A stretch of 64,000 bases of DNA from Paenibacillus tianmuensis (GTDB lineage Bacteria > Bacillota > Bacilli > Paenibacillales > NBRC-103111). The notes under the pieces were generated by a model, which did no database searches, was not told the DNA's origin, and saw only the letters and a list, made by a program, of their open reading frames with translations. The position numbers and the translations under genes were made by a program. Shown here piece after piece: positions 17,947 to 32,900 of the stretch (its first letter is position 1; each line of letters starts with the position of its first letter). The stretch covers positions 1-64,000 of the forward strand of contig NZ_FMTT01000010.1 of NCBI RefSeq assembly GCF_900100345.1, in the 5' to 3' direction.

Positions 17947-20900
17947 ATGGAAGATCAAATTCTAATCTGCAAGGATCATCCGGTCGTCAAGCATCACAAG
18001 GCCTACGGTCAAGAGCTGTTTCCGGGATTTGCGTACATCGATCTGCTCTATCAGCTGTTTCGAGAGCGGGGCTATGATTTCGCACGGCTGGAGCTTCTCA
18101 ATCTTTCCATTTATAACCCGCTGGTCGTGGGGCAGGATCTGAACGTCCTGCTCCGCGTTCAGTGCGAGACGGAAGCCGGCCGCTGGCAGATTCGCGTGGA
18201 AGGGCAGGAGCAGCGCAAGGGGGTCTTGTCCCCGGAGCGCAAGTTGCACATCACGGCGGAGATGCATCTGTGCGATCCGCTGACGTTCGACGAGGTTCTT
18301 GATATCAGCCGGATTAAGCAGACGGCCGCGCGCTCGGTATCGCTTGATTCGTTTTATGCGCAGTGCCGCCACCAAGAGCTCGTGCATACCGGGTTCATGC
18401 TGGCGGACGGCGTGGTCTATGAGGGCGAGAACGGGGCGTCTTACATCGAGATCGCGCTGGGGGACGAGGCGCGCCGCAGTGCGGAGGGCTTCATGTTCCA
18501 CCCGACGCTGATCGATGGCAGCGGCGTTGGCACCGGTGTCTTGTTCGACAACACGAACGAGGAGGAGCAGCGGCTGTTCCTGCCGCTGTTTTATGAAAAA
18601 TTCCGCGCCGCCGCTCTGCTCGGAACGGAGTGCTGGACTCGCATCGCCAAACCGGTTGAGCGGAAGAAAGAGCTCAATTTTCTGACGATGGAGTTTTTTG
18701 ACACGAACGGAAAGAAGATCGCGGAGCTGCTCAATTACAAGGGCAAGCTGGTGCGCGGGGCAGGGCTGATCAATCCGGCCCGCAAGGCGGAGGCCGCTGT
18801 GCAAGAAAAGCCGAAGCCAAAACCACAGCCCCGACCTTCCGCACCGGTCGCACCTCCTGCGTATGCGTCGGGAGGCGGTTCGGCGGTCGAGGAGGCGTCC
18901 GCATTCCTGCGCCGGTTGATCGCCGAAAAGCTGGGCAAACCGGAAGATCAAGTGGCGACAGATGTCGGGTACTACGAGATCGGCCTCGACTCGTCGATGC
19001 TGCTGGAAGTCGTGACGGCGATCGGCAGCAAGCTCGAAACGCAGCTCATGCCGACGCTGTTGTTCGAGTACACGACGATCACGGAGCTGGCCGAGTACCT
19101 CGCTGAGCATCATGCGGATCGCTTCGGCGGCGGTGCAAGCGGAGCGAATCAGGCAGAGGCAGAGTGGAGCGAGCCGGCGGACGAGCTGTACGAAGCTGAG
19201 CGCGAACTCCCGGAGACCGGCAGCTATGGCGTGCCGGATGCGGGAGAGGACATCGCGATCATCGGGATGTCCGGCAAGTATCCGCAATCGCACGACCTTC
19301 ACGAGTTCTGGGAGAATCTTCTGGCTGGCAAAGACTGCATCACGGAGGTTCCGGAGTCGCGCTGGGAGCGGGAGCGGCTGGAGGGCGTCAAGTCTCCGTC
19401 CGGCAAGCCGATGTCGCGGTGGGGCGGTTTTATCCATGATCCGGACCGCTTCGACCCGCAATTCTTCCGCATCTCGCCACGGGAGGCGGAGACGATCGAC
19501 CCGCAGGAGCGCTTGTTCCTGGAGACCTGCTGGGAAGCGGTGGAAGACGCCGGCTACACCCCGAAGACGGTGGTGACGCCAAAAGGGCCGAACAAGCGCC
19601 GCAACGTCGGCGTGTTCGTCGGGGCGATGCACAAGGACTACACGCTAATTCAAGCCGAAGCGGTGCGCGACGGACAGCCGCAGCCTTTGTCGCTCAGTTA
19701 TGCGTCGATCGCGAACCGCGTGTCGTATTTTTGCAATTTTCACGGACCGAGCATGGCGATCGACACCGTCTGCTCGTCTTCGCTGATCGCCGTGCATCTG
19801 GCGCTGGAGAGCATCAAGCGCGGCGAGTGTGAAGTGGCGCTGGCCGGCGGGGTGAACCTGTCGCTGCATCCGAACAAGTACATGACGTATGGCATGATGG
19901 ACATGCATTCCAGCGACGGGTACTGCCACACGTTCGGCAAGGGCGGCGACGGGTATGTGTCGGGCGAAGGCATCGGCGTGGTGCTGCTCAAGCCGCTGAG
20001 CAAGGCGATTGCGGACAACGACCACATTTATGCGGTGGTCAAAGGAAGCACGACCAACCACGTGGGCGCGGTGAGCGGGATCACCGTCCCGAGCCCGGTG
20101 GCCCAAGCGGACATGATTCAGGCATGTTTGGAAAAAACGGGTGTCGATCCGCGCACGATCTCGTATATGGAAGCGCACGGCACCGGGACGTCGCTCGGCG
20201 ACCCGATCGAGATCCAAGGGCTGGTCAAGGCGTTCCGACACTTCACACCGGACAAGCAATACTGCTCGATCGGTTCGGTCAAGTCCAACATCGGCCACGG
20301 CGAATCGGCGGCCGGCATCAGCGGTCTGCACAAAGTCGCCCTGCAGCTTCATCACAAAAAGCTCGTGCCGTCGCTGCATTCGGTGGAGCTCAACCCGTAT
20401 ATCAATCTGGAAAATTCGCCTTTTTACGTCCAGCACAAGACGGAAGAGTGGCAGCGTCCGACGCTCATCGAAAACGGTGAGCGGGTCGAATACCCGCGCC
20501 GTGCCGGGCTGAGCTCGTTCGGGGCGTACGGCTCGAACGCGCACGTGATCTTGGAGGAATACATCCCGCCGCAAGCGGTGACGAGCACGGAAGGGCAGGG
20601 TGCCGCGCTGGTTCCTCTGTCCGCGAAGAACAAAGAGCGCCTGGTCGCCTATGCGGGCCGCTTGCTGGCGGCTCTGAACAAGAACGAGGAGGCGCAGCGT
20701 CAGAATCCGGTGCGGGTGGCTGTGCAAGCTGTGGAGCCTGTGCAAGCGCAAGGGATGGAACTGCGTTTGGAAGCGGTGATGCGGGAGATGCTCGCGGAGC
20801 TGATCCACGTGAAGGCAGACGCGTTGGAAGCGGATGTCGAGTGGAGCGAATATGGCATCGAACCGATTCACCTCGCCCAGCTGAGCGAGCGTCTGCAAGC

Positions 20901-23900
20901 GGAATTCCAACTGGAGGTCGATCCTAAAGAACTGCTGGAGCAAGAGTCGATCGCGGCTGCGGTGGCCCACGTGGCAGGGCTTGAGGGAGCGGTGCGGGAA
21001 ACGGCGGCGGCCGGCCTGCATCTAGAGTCTGTCACCCCGGCTGCGGAGGCTCTTCAACGCCTCAACCTGATCGACCTCGCGTACACGCTGCAAGTCGGTC
21101 GGGAGGCGATGGAGGAGCGCGTGGCCTTTGTCGTCCGCGACCTCTCGGAGCTGAAGCAAAAGCTCGAAGCGTATCTGGCAGACCCGGACGGGCAGGCGGG
21201 CGTGCATCGCGGCTCCGTCAAGCAGAACAAAGAGACGGTTGCGCTCTTCAGCGCAGACGAAGACTCGCGGGAACTCCTGAACCGATGGATCGCCAAAGGC
21301 AAGCATGACAAGCTGGCAGACCTCTGGGTCAAAGGCGTGGAGATCGACTGGAATCGCCTCTACCGTCAAGGGCGTCCGCAGCGCATCAGCCTGCCGACCT
21401 ACCCGTTTGCCAAGGAGCGCTATTGGGTTCCCAAGGCTGCAAACAGAGCGACGGCACAGGTCGCGGCCGAAACGGCGGGCGTGCAGAGCGTGCTTCATCC
21501 GCTGCTGCATCAGAACACGTCCGATTTTGCCGAACAGCGTTTCTCGTCGACCTTTACCGGCGAGGAGTTCTTCCTGAACGATCATCGGGTGCAAGGCAAT
21601 CGCGTCCTGCCGGGCGTGGCTTATCTGGAGATGGCGCGGGCCGCAGTCGAGCATGCAGCCGGCGGGCTGGTCGAAGGGCCGAGCGAGGTGCAACTGCAGA
21701 ATGTCGCATGGGTTCGCCCGATCACGGTAGGAGAGCAGCCTGTGCAGGTGCACATCGGACTGTTCCCGGAAGAGAACGGCGAGGTCGCGTATGAGATCTA
21801 CACCGTGGGGCAGGACTCCGAGCCGGTGGTGCATGGCGAAGGCCGCGCGCTGCTCGCTTCTGTCACGGCTCCTCCGACGGTCGATCTTGCCTCGTTCCAG
21901 AAGCAAGCGTCCTCGCAGGTGCTGACTTCGGCAGCCTGCTATGAAGCCTTCTCGTCGATGGGCATCGAGTACGGGGAAGGTCATCGCGGCATTCAAGAGC
22001 TCTACGTCGGCGCAGGTCTCGTGCTGGCTCGACTGTCTCTGCCGTCCGCGCTGTCAGCATCCGCCAGCCGGTATGTTCTGCATCCGAGCCTGATGGATTC
22101 TGCGCTGCAGGCGTCGGTCGGCTTCCTGCTCGGCGCGCGCGGAGACCTCTCGCCGAACCCGATTTTGCCGTTCGTGCTGCAAAAGCTGGAGGTCTACCAA
22201 GCCTGCACCTCTGAGATGTGGGCGGTGCTCCGCCACAGCGAAGGCAGCCAAGCAGGCGGCGCGGTGGAAAAGCTCGACATCGATCTGTGCGACGAGGCAG
22301 GCCGCGTTTCGGTTCGAATCAAAGGCTTCACGTACCGTGCGCTGGATGCGAAAACGCCGTCCGGGCAGGAGGGCAAAAACGACCCGCTGGTCGGCAACTT
22401 GACCTTGGCACCGGTATGGGATGTCGTCACGCCGGAACGCGTGCCGTCTTTCCCGGCTTCTGCCGATCGCGTGCTGGTGGTCGGAGGCACTTCGGAGCAG
22501 CAGCGTTCCGTGCGCTTGCACCTTTTGAACGTGCAGTCGCTCGACCTGCAGCCGAGCGATTCCATCGCAGAGATCGGGGACAAGCTGCAGCGCCTGGGCA
22601 GCTTCGACCACATTTTCTGGATCGCTCCGGAGCGCGCTCTCTCCTCGGTGACGAACGAGGCGCTGGTCCGCGAGCAGGAAGAAGGCGTGCTGCTGCTCTT
22701 CCGCACGGTCAAAGCTCTTTTGCAAGCGGGATACGAATCCCGTCCGCTGGGCTGGACGGTACTCACGACGCAGGCCCAACCGTTGCACGCGCAGGAGCAG
22801 GTCAACCCGACCCACGCCAGTTTGCACGGATTGGTCGGCTCTCTGGCGAAGGAGTACCCGCGCTGGAAAATCCGCCTGGTCGATCTCGAAGCGGGCGCCT
22901 GGCCGCTGGTTGACTTGCTGCAGCTCCCGACGGATCGCCGTGGTCGCTCTTGGGTCTATCGAGGCGGCGAATGGCACCGCCAACAGCTCGTCTTGCTCCA
23001 AGCGGCGCCGGCTGACGGCACGCTGTACCGACAGGGCGGCGTGTATGTGGTGATCGGTGGGGCCGGACGGATCGGAGAAGCATGGACCGAGTACATGATC
23101 CGCCGCTACGAGGCGCAGGTCGTCTGGATCGGTCGCCGTCAACCGGATGCCTCCATTCGAGCCAAGCTCGAAGCCCTCGGACGGCATGGCAAGGCTCCGC
23201 ACTATGTGGCCGCCGATGCGACCGATGCCGCGTCGCTCCAGCGGGCGCGTGACGAGATCAAGCAGCGGTATGGCCGAATTGACGGGATCATCCACTCGGC
23301 GATGGTGTTGCAGGACGCAGGACTGGATCGCATGGAGGAGGCGCAATTCCGCACCGGATTCTCGGCGAAGGCGGACGTCTCTTTGCGCGTGGCCCAGGTG
23401 TTCCGCGACGAGCCGCTTGATTTTGTCCTGTTCTTCTCTTCGATCATCTCGTTCATCAAAAATGCGAACCAGAGCCACTATGCGGCTGGTTGCACGTTCA
23501 TGGATGCTTTTGCCCATCAGATGGCGCGCGAGATGTCTTGCCGCGTGAAGGTGATGAACTGGGGCTACTGGAACGCCGAGGAGATCGTGCATTCCAAAGA
23601 AGGGGAGCTGTTGTCGCAGGTCGGCATCGGATTTGTCGAGCCGAAGGAAGCGATGGAAGCTCTGGAGACGCTGCTGACGCGCCCGATCGCCCAATTCGGG
23701 CTGATGAAAACCACCAAAGCCGTGCAGGTCGAAGGGGTGAACGCGACCGAAACGATGCAGATCGGGACGGACGTTCTGCCTGCGCTTGCAGAGTCGCTGC
23801 AAAAGCGCCTGCCGGATCAGAACGGTCGCGTGGCGCGCATGAAGGCGGACGAGAGCTTGGACAAGACGGACATGGAGGAGTTGCTGGTTCGTCTGCTCGG

Positions 23901-26900
23901 CGCGCAGCTGCAAGCGCCGCAATTGCAGGACGGAAATGCGGTGCGCGGATTTTACCGCAAATGGCTGGCGGAGAGCGTCGCCGTTCTGGAGCGCGATCCT
24001 GCGCTCAAGTTCGATACGCCGGCACAGGTGCTCTGGCAGGAATGGGAAGCGAACAAGCCGCACTGGCTCACCAACCCGAACCTGAAAGCCCAGGTGCAGC
24101 TCGTCGAGGCCACCTTGCGCGCCTTGCCGGATATCCTGACCGGCCGCGTGCCGGCGACGGAGATCATGTTCCCCAACTCCTCGATGGCGCTGGTGGAGGG
24201 GATCTACAAGAACAACCAGATCTCCGACTACTTCAACGAGGTGCTCGCCGACACGGTGGTGACCTATCTGCAGGAACGGATGGCGGACGATCCGGCCGTC
24301 TCCCTGCGCATTCTGGAGATCGGCGCCGGCACGGGAGGCACGAGCGCGATGGTCTTCCGCAAGATGCGGCCGTATCAGGATCGCATTGTGGAGTACTGCT
24401 ACACCGACATCTCGCGTGCGTTTCTGCTGCATGCAGAGCGTGAGTACGGGGCTGACAATCCGTATCTCGCACCGAAGATCTTCAACGTCGAAGCACCGCT
24501 CGCCGGACAGGACATTGAAGCGGGGGCCTACGACCTTGTCATCGCGACCAACGTCCTGCATGCGACCAAGAACATCCGGCAGACGATTCGCAACGCCAAA
24601 GCCGTGCTTCGACCGAACGGCCTCCTTTTGCTGAACGAGATCTCGCAAAATGCGCTGTTCACGCATCTGACGTTCGGCCTGCTCGAAGGCTGGTGGCTCT
24701 ACGAAGATGCAGAGTTGCGCATTCCGGGCAACCCGGGCCTGTTCCCGGAGGTCTGGGGCAAGCTGCTGGCGAGCGAAGGCTTCTCCGGCGTGTTCCATCC
24801 GGCAGAGCAGGCGCATGAGTTCGGCCAGCAGGTTGTCGTCGCCATGAGCGACGGCGTCGTTCGCCAGAAGCAGGCGGCGAAGAAAAGCAAGCCGGTGGCG
24901 AAGCAGGCGACCAAGCCACAAGCAGCAAAACCGCAAGCGGTATCGATCAAGCCGGCCCCTGTGCAGGCGACGGTCGCCGCGCTTTCTCCTGAATCTCTGC
25001 GCGAGAAGAGCGTGACGTATCTGAAAGAGCTCGTCAGCGACACGCTGAAGATTCCGGTGCACAAGATCGACGAGACGGAAGCGTTGGAGGAGTACGGCAT
25101 CGACTCGATCCTCGTCGTGCAGCTGACCCATGCTCTGCGCGAGGTGTTCGGGGAGATCAGCAGCACCTTGTTCTTTGAATATCAGACGCTCGGCGAGCTG
25201 GCCGACTATTTTGTCAAGGCGCACAAGGACGCTTTGCAAAAGGCGATCGGCTTCGAGCCGGAACCGGTGAGAGCAGAACCGATTGCGGTTGTGCAGCCGG
25301 CATCCGTCGCGCCTGTCGCGCAGGCTCCTGTCACGAAGGCTCCTGTCACGAAGGCTCCTGTTACGAAAGAACGCCTGCGTGAAAACGTCATCGCCTACCT
25401 TCAAAATGTGGTCGGTGACACGCTGAAGATTCCGAGTGACCAGATCGACCCGTCCGAATCGCTGGAGGAGTATGGCATCGATTCGATCCTCGTCGTCCAG
25501 CTGACCAATGCGTTGCGCGAAGGGATCGGGGAGGATCTCAACAGCACGCTGTTCTTTGAATACCAGACCCTAGACTCGCTGGCCGATCATCTGGTCGACA
25601 CGCAGCGCGAGGCGCTTGTCGCAAAGCTCGGGCTGGCCGGGCAGAGGGAGGTGCAGCAGACGCCGCGCACGGAGGCTTCCGTGCCTGCACAGGCCGCGCA
25701 AACACGCACGAACCTGACCTTCCGCACGTCCTCCAAGCGCTATCTGCAGCGGCAAGAAGAGGCACCTGTCGCCCGCGAAGTGAGAGCTGAAGAGCCGCCG
25801 ATGCGCCTGCAGGACATCGCGATCGTCGGGCTGGCCGGGCGCTACCCGGGCGCTGACGATGTGAATAGCTTCTGGAACAATCTGAAGCAGGGCCGCAGCA
25901 GCGTGGGCGAGATTCCGCAAGAACGCTGGAACTGGCAGGACTATTTTGACCCGGAAAAAGGAAAAGCGGGGACGATGTACACCCGATGGGGAGCGTTCCT
26001 GAAGGACATCGACAAGTTCGATCCTTTGTTCTTCCAGATCTCCCCTGCCGAAGCGGAGAAGATGGACCCGCAGGAGCGGTTGTTCCTGGAGACGGTATAC
26101 GCGAGCATCGAAGATGCGGGGTACACGCCGGGCACTCTCGCGAAGAGTGGCAAGGTCGGGGTGTTCGCCGGGATCATGAACGCTTTTTACCCGACGGGTG
26201 CGAACTTCTGGTCGCTGGCGAACCGCGTCTCGTATCTCTTTAACTTCCAAGGGCCGAGCATCAATGTGGACACGGCTTGCTCGTCCTCTTTGACGGCGAT
26301 TCATCTCGCCTTGGAGAGCTTGTACAGCGGCACGAGCGATTGTGCGATCGCAGGCGGTGTCAACCTGATCTCTGATCCGGCGCACTATCTGCGGCTCTCG
26401 GCGATGACTATGCTCTCGGCGACCGATGCGTGCAAGGCGTTCGGCGATGGGGCCGACGGCTTTGTCGACGGAGAGGGCGTCGGGGCGATCCTCCTGAAGC
26501 CGCTGTACAAGGCGATCGCCGACGGCGACCACATCTATGGCGTCATCAAGGGCAGCATGGTGAACGCGGGCGGCAAAACCAACGGCTACACGGTGCCGAA
26601 CCCGAACGCGCAGTCTCGCGTCATCGCAGACGCTCTGCAGCGGGCGGGCGTTCACCCGCGGACAGTCTCGTATCTCGAAGCGCATGGAACCGGCACGTCG
26701 CTGGGCGACCCGATCGAGATCACCGGCCTGACCAAAGCATTTGAAAAAGGCACGGAGGACAAGCAGTTCTGCGCGATCGGCTCGGCCAAGTCGAACATCG
26801 GCCATTGCGAGAGCGCTTCAGGCATCGCGGGCGTGACCAAAGTGTTGCTGCAGATGATGCATGGACAGATCGCGCCGACCCTGCACGCCAAGACGCTGAA

Positions 26901-29900
26901 CCCGAACATCAACTTCGGCAAGACGCCGTTTGTCGTGCAGCAGGAACTGGGAGAGTGGCCGCGTCCGGTTCTGGAACTGGATGGGGTTCGTCGAGAATAT
27001 CCGCGCATCGCAGGGATCTCGTCGTTTGGCGCCGGCGGTTCGAACGCGCATCTGGTGATCGAGGAATATATCCCGAGCGGAACACGCCAGACCAAAGGCA
27101 CCGCGCCGGAGCAGCCGGTGATCGTCGTGCTGTCGGCGAAGAATGAGGAGCGCCTGCAGGAAAAGAGCCGCCAACTGCTCGCCTTCGTGGCGGAAGGACG
27201 CATCACGGATGCCGATCTGGTGGACGCGGCCTACACGTTGCAGGTGGGACGCGAAAAGATGGAAGAGCGGATGGCCCTCGTGGTCCGATCCTTGCAAGAG
27301 CTGACAGACCGTTTGGAAGCGTACGTGCAAGGGCAGGAAAACATCGCCGGGCTGTACCGTGGTCAGGTCAGACGCGGCAAGGACAAGCCGAGCCTTGGCC
27401 ACCTCGCATCCGAGGCAAGCGATTGGATGCAGAATCGTCAGCACGACAAGCTCGCCGAATTCTGGGTCCTTGGTGGCAGCATTGACTGGAACGAGCTGTA
27501 TCAAACCCTACCGCAGCGCATCAGCCTGCCCACCTATCCGTTCGCCAAAGAGCGCTACTGGATGTCCAAGGAGGAGGGGACGGCAGGCAGCGGACGCCGT
27601 TCGTCGCACGCGATGAACACGGCGCTTCACCCGCTGCTTCACCGCAACACGTCCGACCTGACCGAGCAGCGATTTACCTCGACCTTCACAGGGGAGGAGT
27701 TCTTCTTGGCCGACCATGTCGTGCAAGGCCAGCGCATGCTGCCGGGCGTGGCGTATCTGGAGATGGCGCGCGAAGCTGTCGAACTGGCGGCCGCTTCTCT
27801 GAAAGATGGAAGAGACGGCCTGCGCCTGAAGCATGTCATCTGGGCAAGCCCGCTCCTCCTCGGGGAGCAGCCGCTGGATGTGCATCTGAGCCTGTTCCCG
27901 GAAGCGGATGGCGAGATCGGGTTTGAGGTCTATCGCGAGGAGGAGGCAGGTCAGGAGCCGGTCATTCACTCGCAAGGGCGTGCGGTCTGGAAGTCGTTTG
28001 AAGCCATGCCAAGCCTTGACCTCAAGACTTTGCAGTCTCAGTGCTCCCTGAAGACGCTCGATGCCTCCGCGTTCTACTCGATGTTTGAGTCGCTTGGCAT
28101 CGACCACGGGCCGGCACATCGCGGCGTCGAGCGCTTGCATCTGGGCACGGATCGAGCGCTCGCCCGCCTTGTGCTGCCGGCTTCCGTTGAGCAGGAAAGC
28201 TCGTTTGTGCTGCATCCGAGCCTGATGGATTCGGCCTTGCAGGTCACGCTGGCCCTGCTGTCCGACGGTGCCGACATCAAGCGTCCGGCTCTGCCGTTCG
28301 CGTTGGAGGAAGTGGACATCCTCGGTTCGTGCACAGACGAGATGTGGGTGCTCGTGCGCCGCAGCGCTGGCAGCCGTCCGGGGGACAAGGTGCAGAAGTA
28401 CGACCTTGACCTCTGCGCCGCAGAAGGCGATGTCCGCGTTCGCATCAAGGGCTATTCCGCACGACAACTGGACGATGGGCGCGGCCGGGAAGGAACGCTG
28501 ATGCTGCTCCCGAACTGGACGGAGCAACCGGTCGGCGAGCCGGCACAACAGCCGAGCTACAGCCAGCGCTTGGTGCTCCTCTGCGACATGGAGGCAGACG
28601 TGCACGACGCTCGCTGCATAACTTTGCGCTCGGAGACATCCGATCCGGCAGCGCGTTATGAAGCGCACGCGACCCAAGCGTTCCGAGAGATCAAAGCTCT
28701 GCTCCAGCAGAAGCCCAAAGGCCAAGTGCTCGTGCAGATCGCAGTCGGCACCGAGCCGGAGCATCGCTTGAGCGCAGGACTCTCCGCTCTGCTGCGAACG
28801 GCGTCGCAAGAGAATCCGAACCTGATCGGGCAACTGATCGAACTGGAGCGCACGTCCGACGCGACGGAAGTGGCCGCTCGCCTGCAAGAGAATCTCGCCC
28901 GCTTGGAAGACCGTCACGTTCGCTACCAAGATGGCAAGCGCTGGGTGGCAGGCTGGAGCGAAGCGGAGGTCTCCCGGCAGGAGGTGCACATCCCGTGGAA
29001 AGATGGCGGGACGTACCTGATCACGGGCGGCGCAGGCGGTCTCGGCCTGATCGTGGCTCGGGAGATCGTGCAGCAAGTCAGCGGCACGACCTTGTATTTC
29101 ACCGGCCGCTCTGCTCTTGGAGCGGCACAGCAGACCGCGATGCAGGAGCTGCAAGCGACAGGTGCTCGCATCGAGTACAAGCGTGTGGATGTGACCGACA
29201 GAGCACAGGTCGCGCGCCTGTTTGACGCCATCCGCGCCGACTCCGGCAAGCTGGACGGCCTCGTCCACAGCGCCGGCGTGATCCGCGACAACTTCATGCT
29301 GAAGAAAACGGAAGCGGAACTGGCCGAGGTGCTGGCTCCCAAAGTGGCGGGTCTGGTGAATCTGGATCAAGCGAGCGGCGACATGCCTCTCGACTTCTTC
29401 GTCACCTTCTCGTCGATCGCCGGTGTGCTCGGCAATCCGGGCCAAGCGGACTACAGCATGGCCAATGCCTTCTTGGATGCATATGCCCAGTATCGCAACG
29501 GGCAGGTGGCAGCCAAGCAGCGCCAAGGTCGCACGCTGTCGATCAACTGGCCGCTCTGGCAGGACGGCGGCATGCGCTTGGATGCCGAGACGGAGCGAAC
29601 CTTGCAAGAGCAGCTAGGCATGACCGCGATGCCGACCTTGAGCGGCGTACAGGCGCTGTATCAGAGCCTCGCGGTGGAACAGGATCAGGTTGTCGTGTTT
29701 CACGGCGACATGAGACAGCTGCGGGCTTCCCTGTTGGAGCAGCCGCAAGAGACGGCAGTTCCGACTGCATCGGCTTCTGTGCTGAGCACGTCTTCGGTGT
29801 CGGAAGAGATCCTGCGGGACAAGTCGATTCTCTTTTTCAAAAAATTGCTATCGACCGTCCTGAAGATGCCGACGGCCCGCATCGAAGCAGATGCGCCGCT

Positions 29901-32900
29901 GGAGGACTATGGTATCGATTCGATCATGGTCATGCAGATGACCAACCAGCTGGAAAAAACGTTCGGTTCGCTGCCGAAGACCTTGTTCTTCGAATATCAG
30001 AACATCGAAGACCTGACCGGGTACTTCATCGACTCCTATCCGGAGCCGATGAAAAAGCTGCTCGGGGTCGAGGTGCCGACAGATCAGCCGGCTCCGGCAG
30101 CCGCTGAGCCGGTCGCCGCAGCCGAGCCGATCGCAGAGCGGGAAGCGCCCGTGCTCAGCAAGCGAGGGAGAGGCCGTTTCGTACAAGCTCCTTCGAAGGT
30201 GCGTGCAAACGTGCCGACCGTTGAAGCAACTTCTGATGCAAAACCGCTGGATATCGCGATCATCGGCGTATCCGGCCGCTACCCGGAGGCGCAGAACCTG
30301 CGCGAGTTTTGGAAAAACCTGCGCGATGGTCGGGACTCGATCACGGAGATTCCGGCTGACCGCTGGGATCACAGCCCGTATTACGACGCCGACAAGCGCA
30401 AACCGGGCAAAACGAACAGCAAGTGGGGTGGCTTCCTCCAAGATGTGGACAAGTTCGATCCGCTGTTCTTCAGCATCTCCCCTCGCGATGCGGAGTTCAT
30501 GGACCCACAAGAGCGGCTGTTCCTGCAGACCGTCTATGAAGCGATGGAAGATGCGGGCTACACCCGCGATGCGCTCGCCAAGCACCGCGCCTATGGGCTC
30601 GACGGCAATGTCGGGGTGTTCGTCGGCGTGATGTATGAAGAGTATCAGCTGTACGGGGCGCAGCAGACGCTGCTCGGCAAGCCGATGGCGCTGGCCGGCA
30701 ACCCGTCTTCGATCGCCAATCGCGTGTCCTATTTCCTGAACCTGCACGGGCCGAGTCTGGCGGTCGACACGATGTGCTCTTCGTCCTTGACCGCGATTCA
30801 TCTGGCTTGCCAGAGCTTGCTGCATGGCGGGTGCGAGGTGGCGATTGCCGGCGGCGTCAACGTGTCGGTGCACCCGAACAAGTACCTGCTGCTCGGGCAG
30901 AACAACTTCGCGTCGAGCAAAGGGCGCTGCGAGAGCTTTGGCGAAGGCGGCGACGGATATGTGCCGGGCGAAGGCGTGGGCGCTGTGCTGCTCAAGCCGC
31001 TGGCCAAAGCGCTGGAAGACGGAGACCAGATCTACGGCGTGCTGAAAGCGACCGCCATCAACCACGGCGGCAAGACCAACGGCTATACGGTCCCGAACCC
31101 GAACGCGCAGGCGAGCGTGGTCGGCCGCGCCTTTAAAGAGGCCGGCATCGATCCGGGCACGCTCTCCTATGTGGAAGCGCACGGCACCGGAACGTCGCTG
31201 GGCGACCCGATTGAGATCGCCGGTCTCACCAAGGTCTTCCAAGAATCGCGTGTTGGCGGGCAGAAGTGCGCGATCGGTTCGGTCAAATCGAACATCGGGC
31301 ACTCGGAGAGCGCCGCGGGCATCGCCGGTCTGACGAAGGTGCTGCTGCAAATGAAACATCGTCAGCTCGTGCCTTCTCTGCATTCAGCCGTGCTCAACCC
31401 GCACATCGACTTTGACCGCACGCCGTTTGTCGTCCAGCAGGAGCTGGCGGAATGGAAGCGGCCGGTGATCGACGGGCGGGAAGTGCCGAGGAGAGCAACT
31501 GTAAGCAGCTTTGGCGCGGGTGGTTCCAATGCCTGCCTCTTGCTGGAGGAATACGTTCCCGAAGCGGAGGTTCGCGTGCAGCGGAAGGTCACCGCAGAGA
31601 ACCCGGCGGTCGTTGTGCTGTCGGCCAAAGAAGAGCCGCGCCTGATCGAGCAGGCAAGGCATCTCCTGACCGTTTTGCAAGAGGAAGCGTTCACCGAAGC
31701 CGACCTCGTCGATCTCGCCTACACCTTGCAGGTCGGACGAGAAGCGATGGAGGAGCGGTTGGCCCTGACGGCTTCGAGCGTCGGGGAGTTGGTGGAAAAG
31801 CTGGCGGGCTTCCTGAATGGGGAGGACGGCATCGACGGCTTGTACCGTGGTCAGCTCAAAGGCAACAAAGAGACCCTGTCCTTGTTTGCGGCCGATGAAG
31901 ATTTGCAGGCGGCGATCGAGGCGTGGGTGAGCAAGCGCAAATATGCGAAGCTGCTCGACCTGTGGGTCAAAGGATTGGCGTTTGACTGGAGCCGGCTCTA
32001 CGAAGGAAACAGACCGCGACGCATCTCCCTGCCGACCTACCCGTTCGCCAAGCAGCGCTGCTGGGTGGAGCCGCTGATGGAGAATCCGGGAGTGGCTTCC
32101 TTTGCACCGCAGACTTCAAGCGCAGAAGCGAACCTTCTGCACGATGAGCAAGGCGAGGTTGTGAGTCTGGTTCCTGTCTGGGATGCGTTTCCCTTGGAGC
32201 GAGGCCCCTTGCACCCATCCCCGCTCGATCAGATCGCCATCGTAGGCGGCACGCCGGAGCAGCAGCAAGCGATCCGGCAGTATCTGCCGAACGCGCGCGA
32301 ACTTGACATCAAGCCGGGAGAGAGCGTGGAGGCCATCGCCAGCAAGCTGCAGGCGCGCGGTGCGCTCGATCACATTTTCTGGATCGCGCCCGACCGTTCT
32401 TCTGACGGGCTGGAGCTGGAGGCGGTGATCGCCGGGCAGCACGAAGGGGTTCTGCTCGCCTTCCGCCTGATCAAAGCGGTGCTCGATCTCGGGTACGGAG
32501 CTCGAAGCCTTGGCTGGACGGTGCTGACGACGCAGACGCAGGCTCTGCACCGCGAAGAGGCGGTCAACCCGGTTCACGCCGGCTTGCATGGCCTGATCGG
32601 TTCGATGGCCAAGGAGTATCCGAACTGGAACATTCGCCTGGTCGATCTGGACGCAGAGGAGGCATGGCCGCTGCCCGACCTGTTCACGATCCCGGCAGAC
32701 CCGCAAGGGGATGCATGGGTCTATCGAGGACGGCAATGGCATCGCCAGCAACTGGCGGAGCTGAGATGCCCACAGCCGGATCAGACGATCTACAAGCCGG
32801 GCGGCGTATACGTGGTGATCGGCGGGGCCGGCGGCATCGGCGAAGTCTGGAGCGAGTACATGATCCGTACTTACGCGGCGCAGATCGTCTGGATCGGCCG

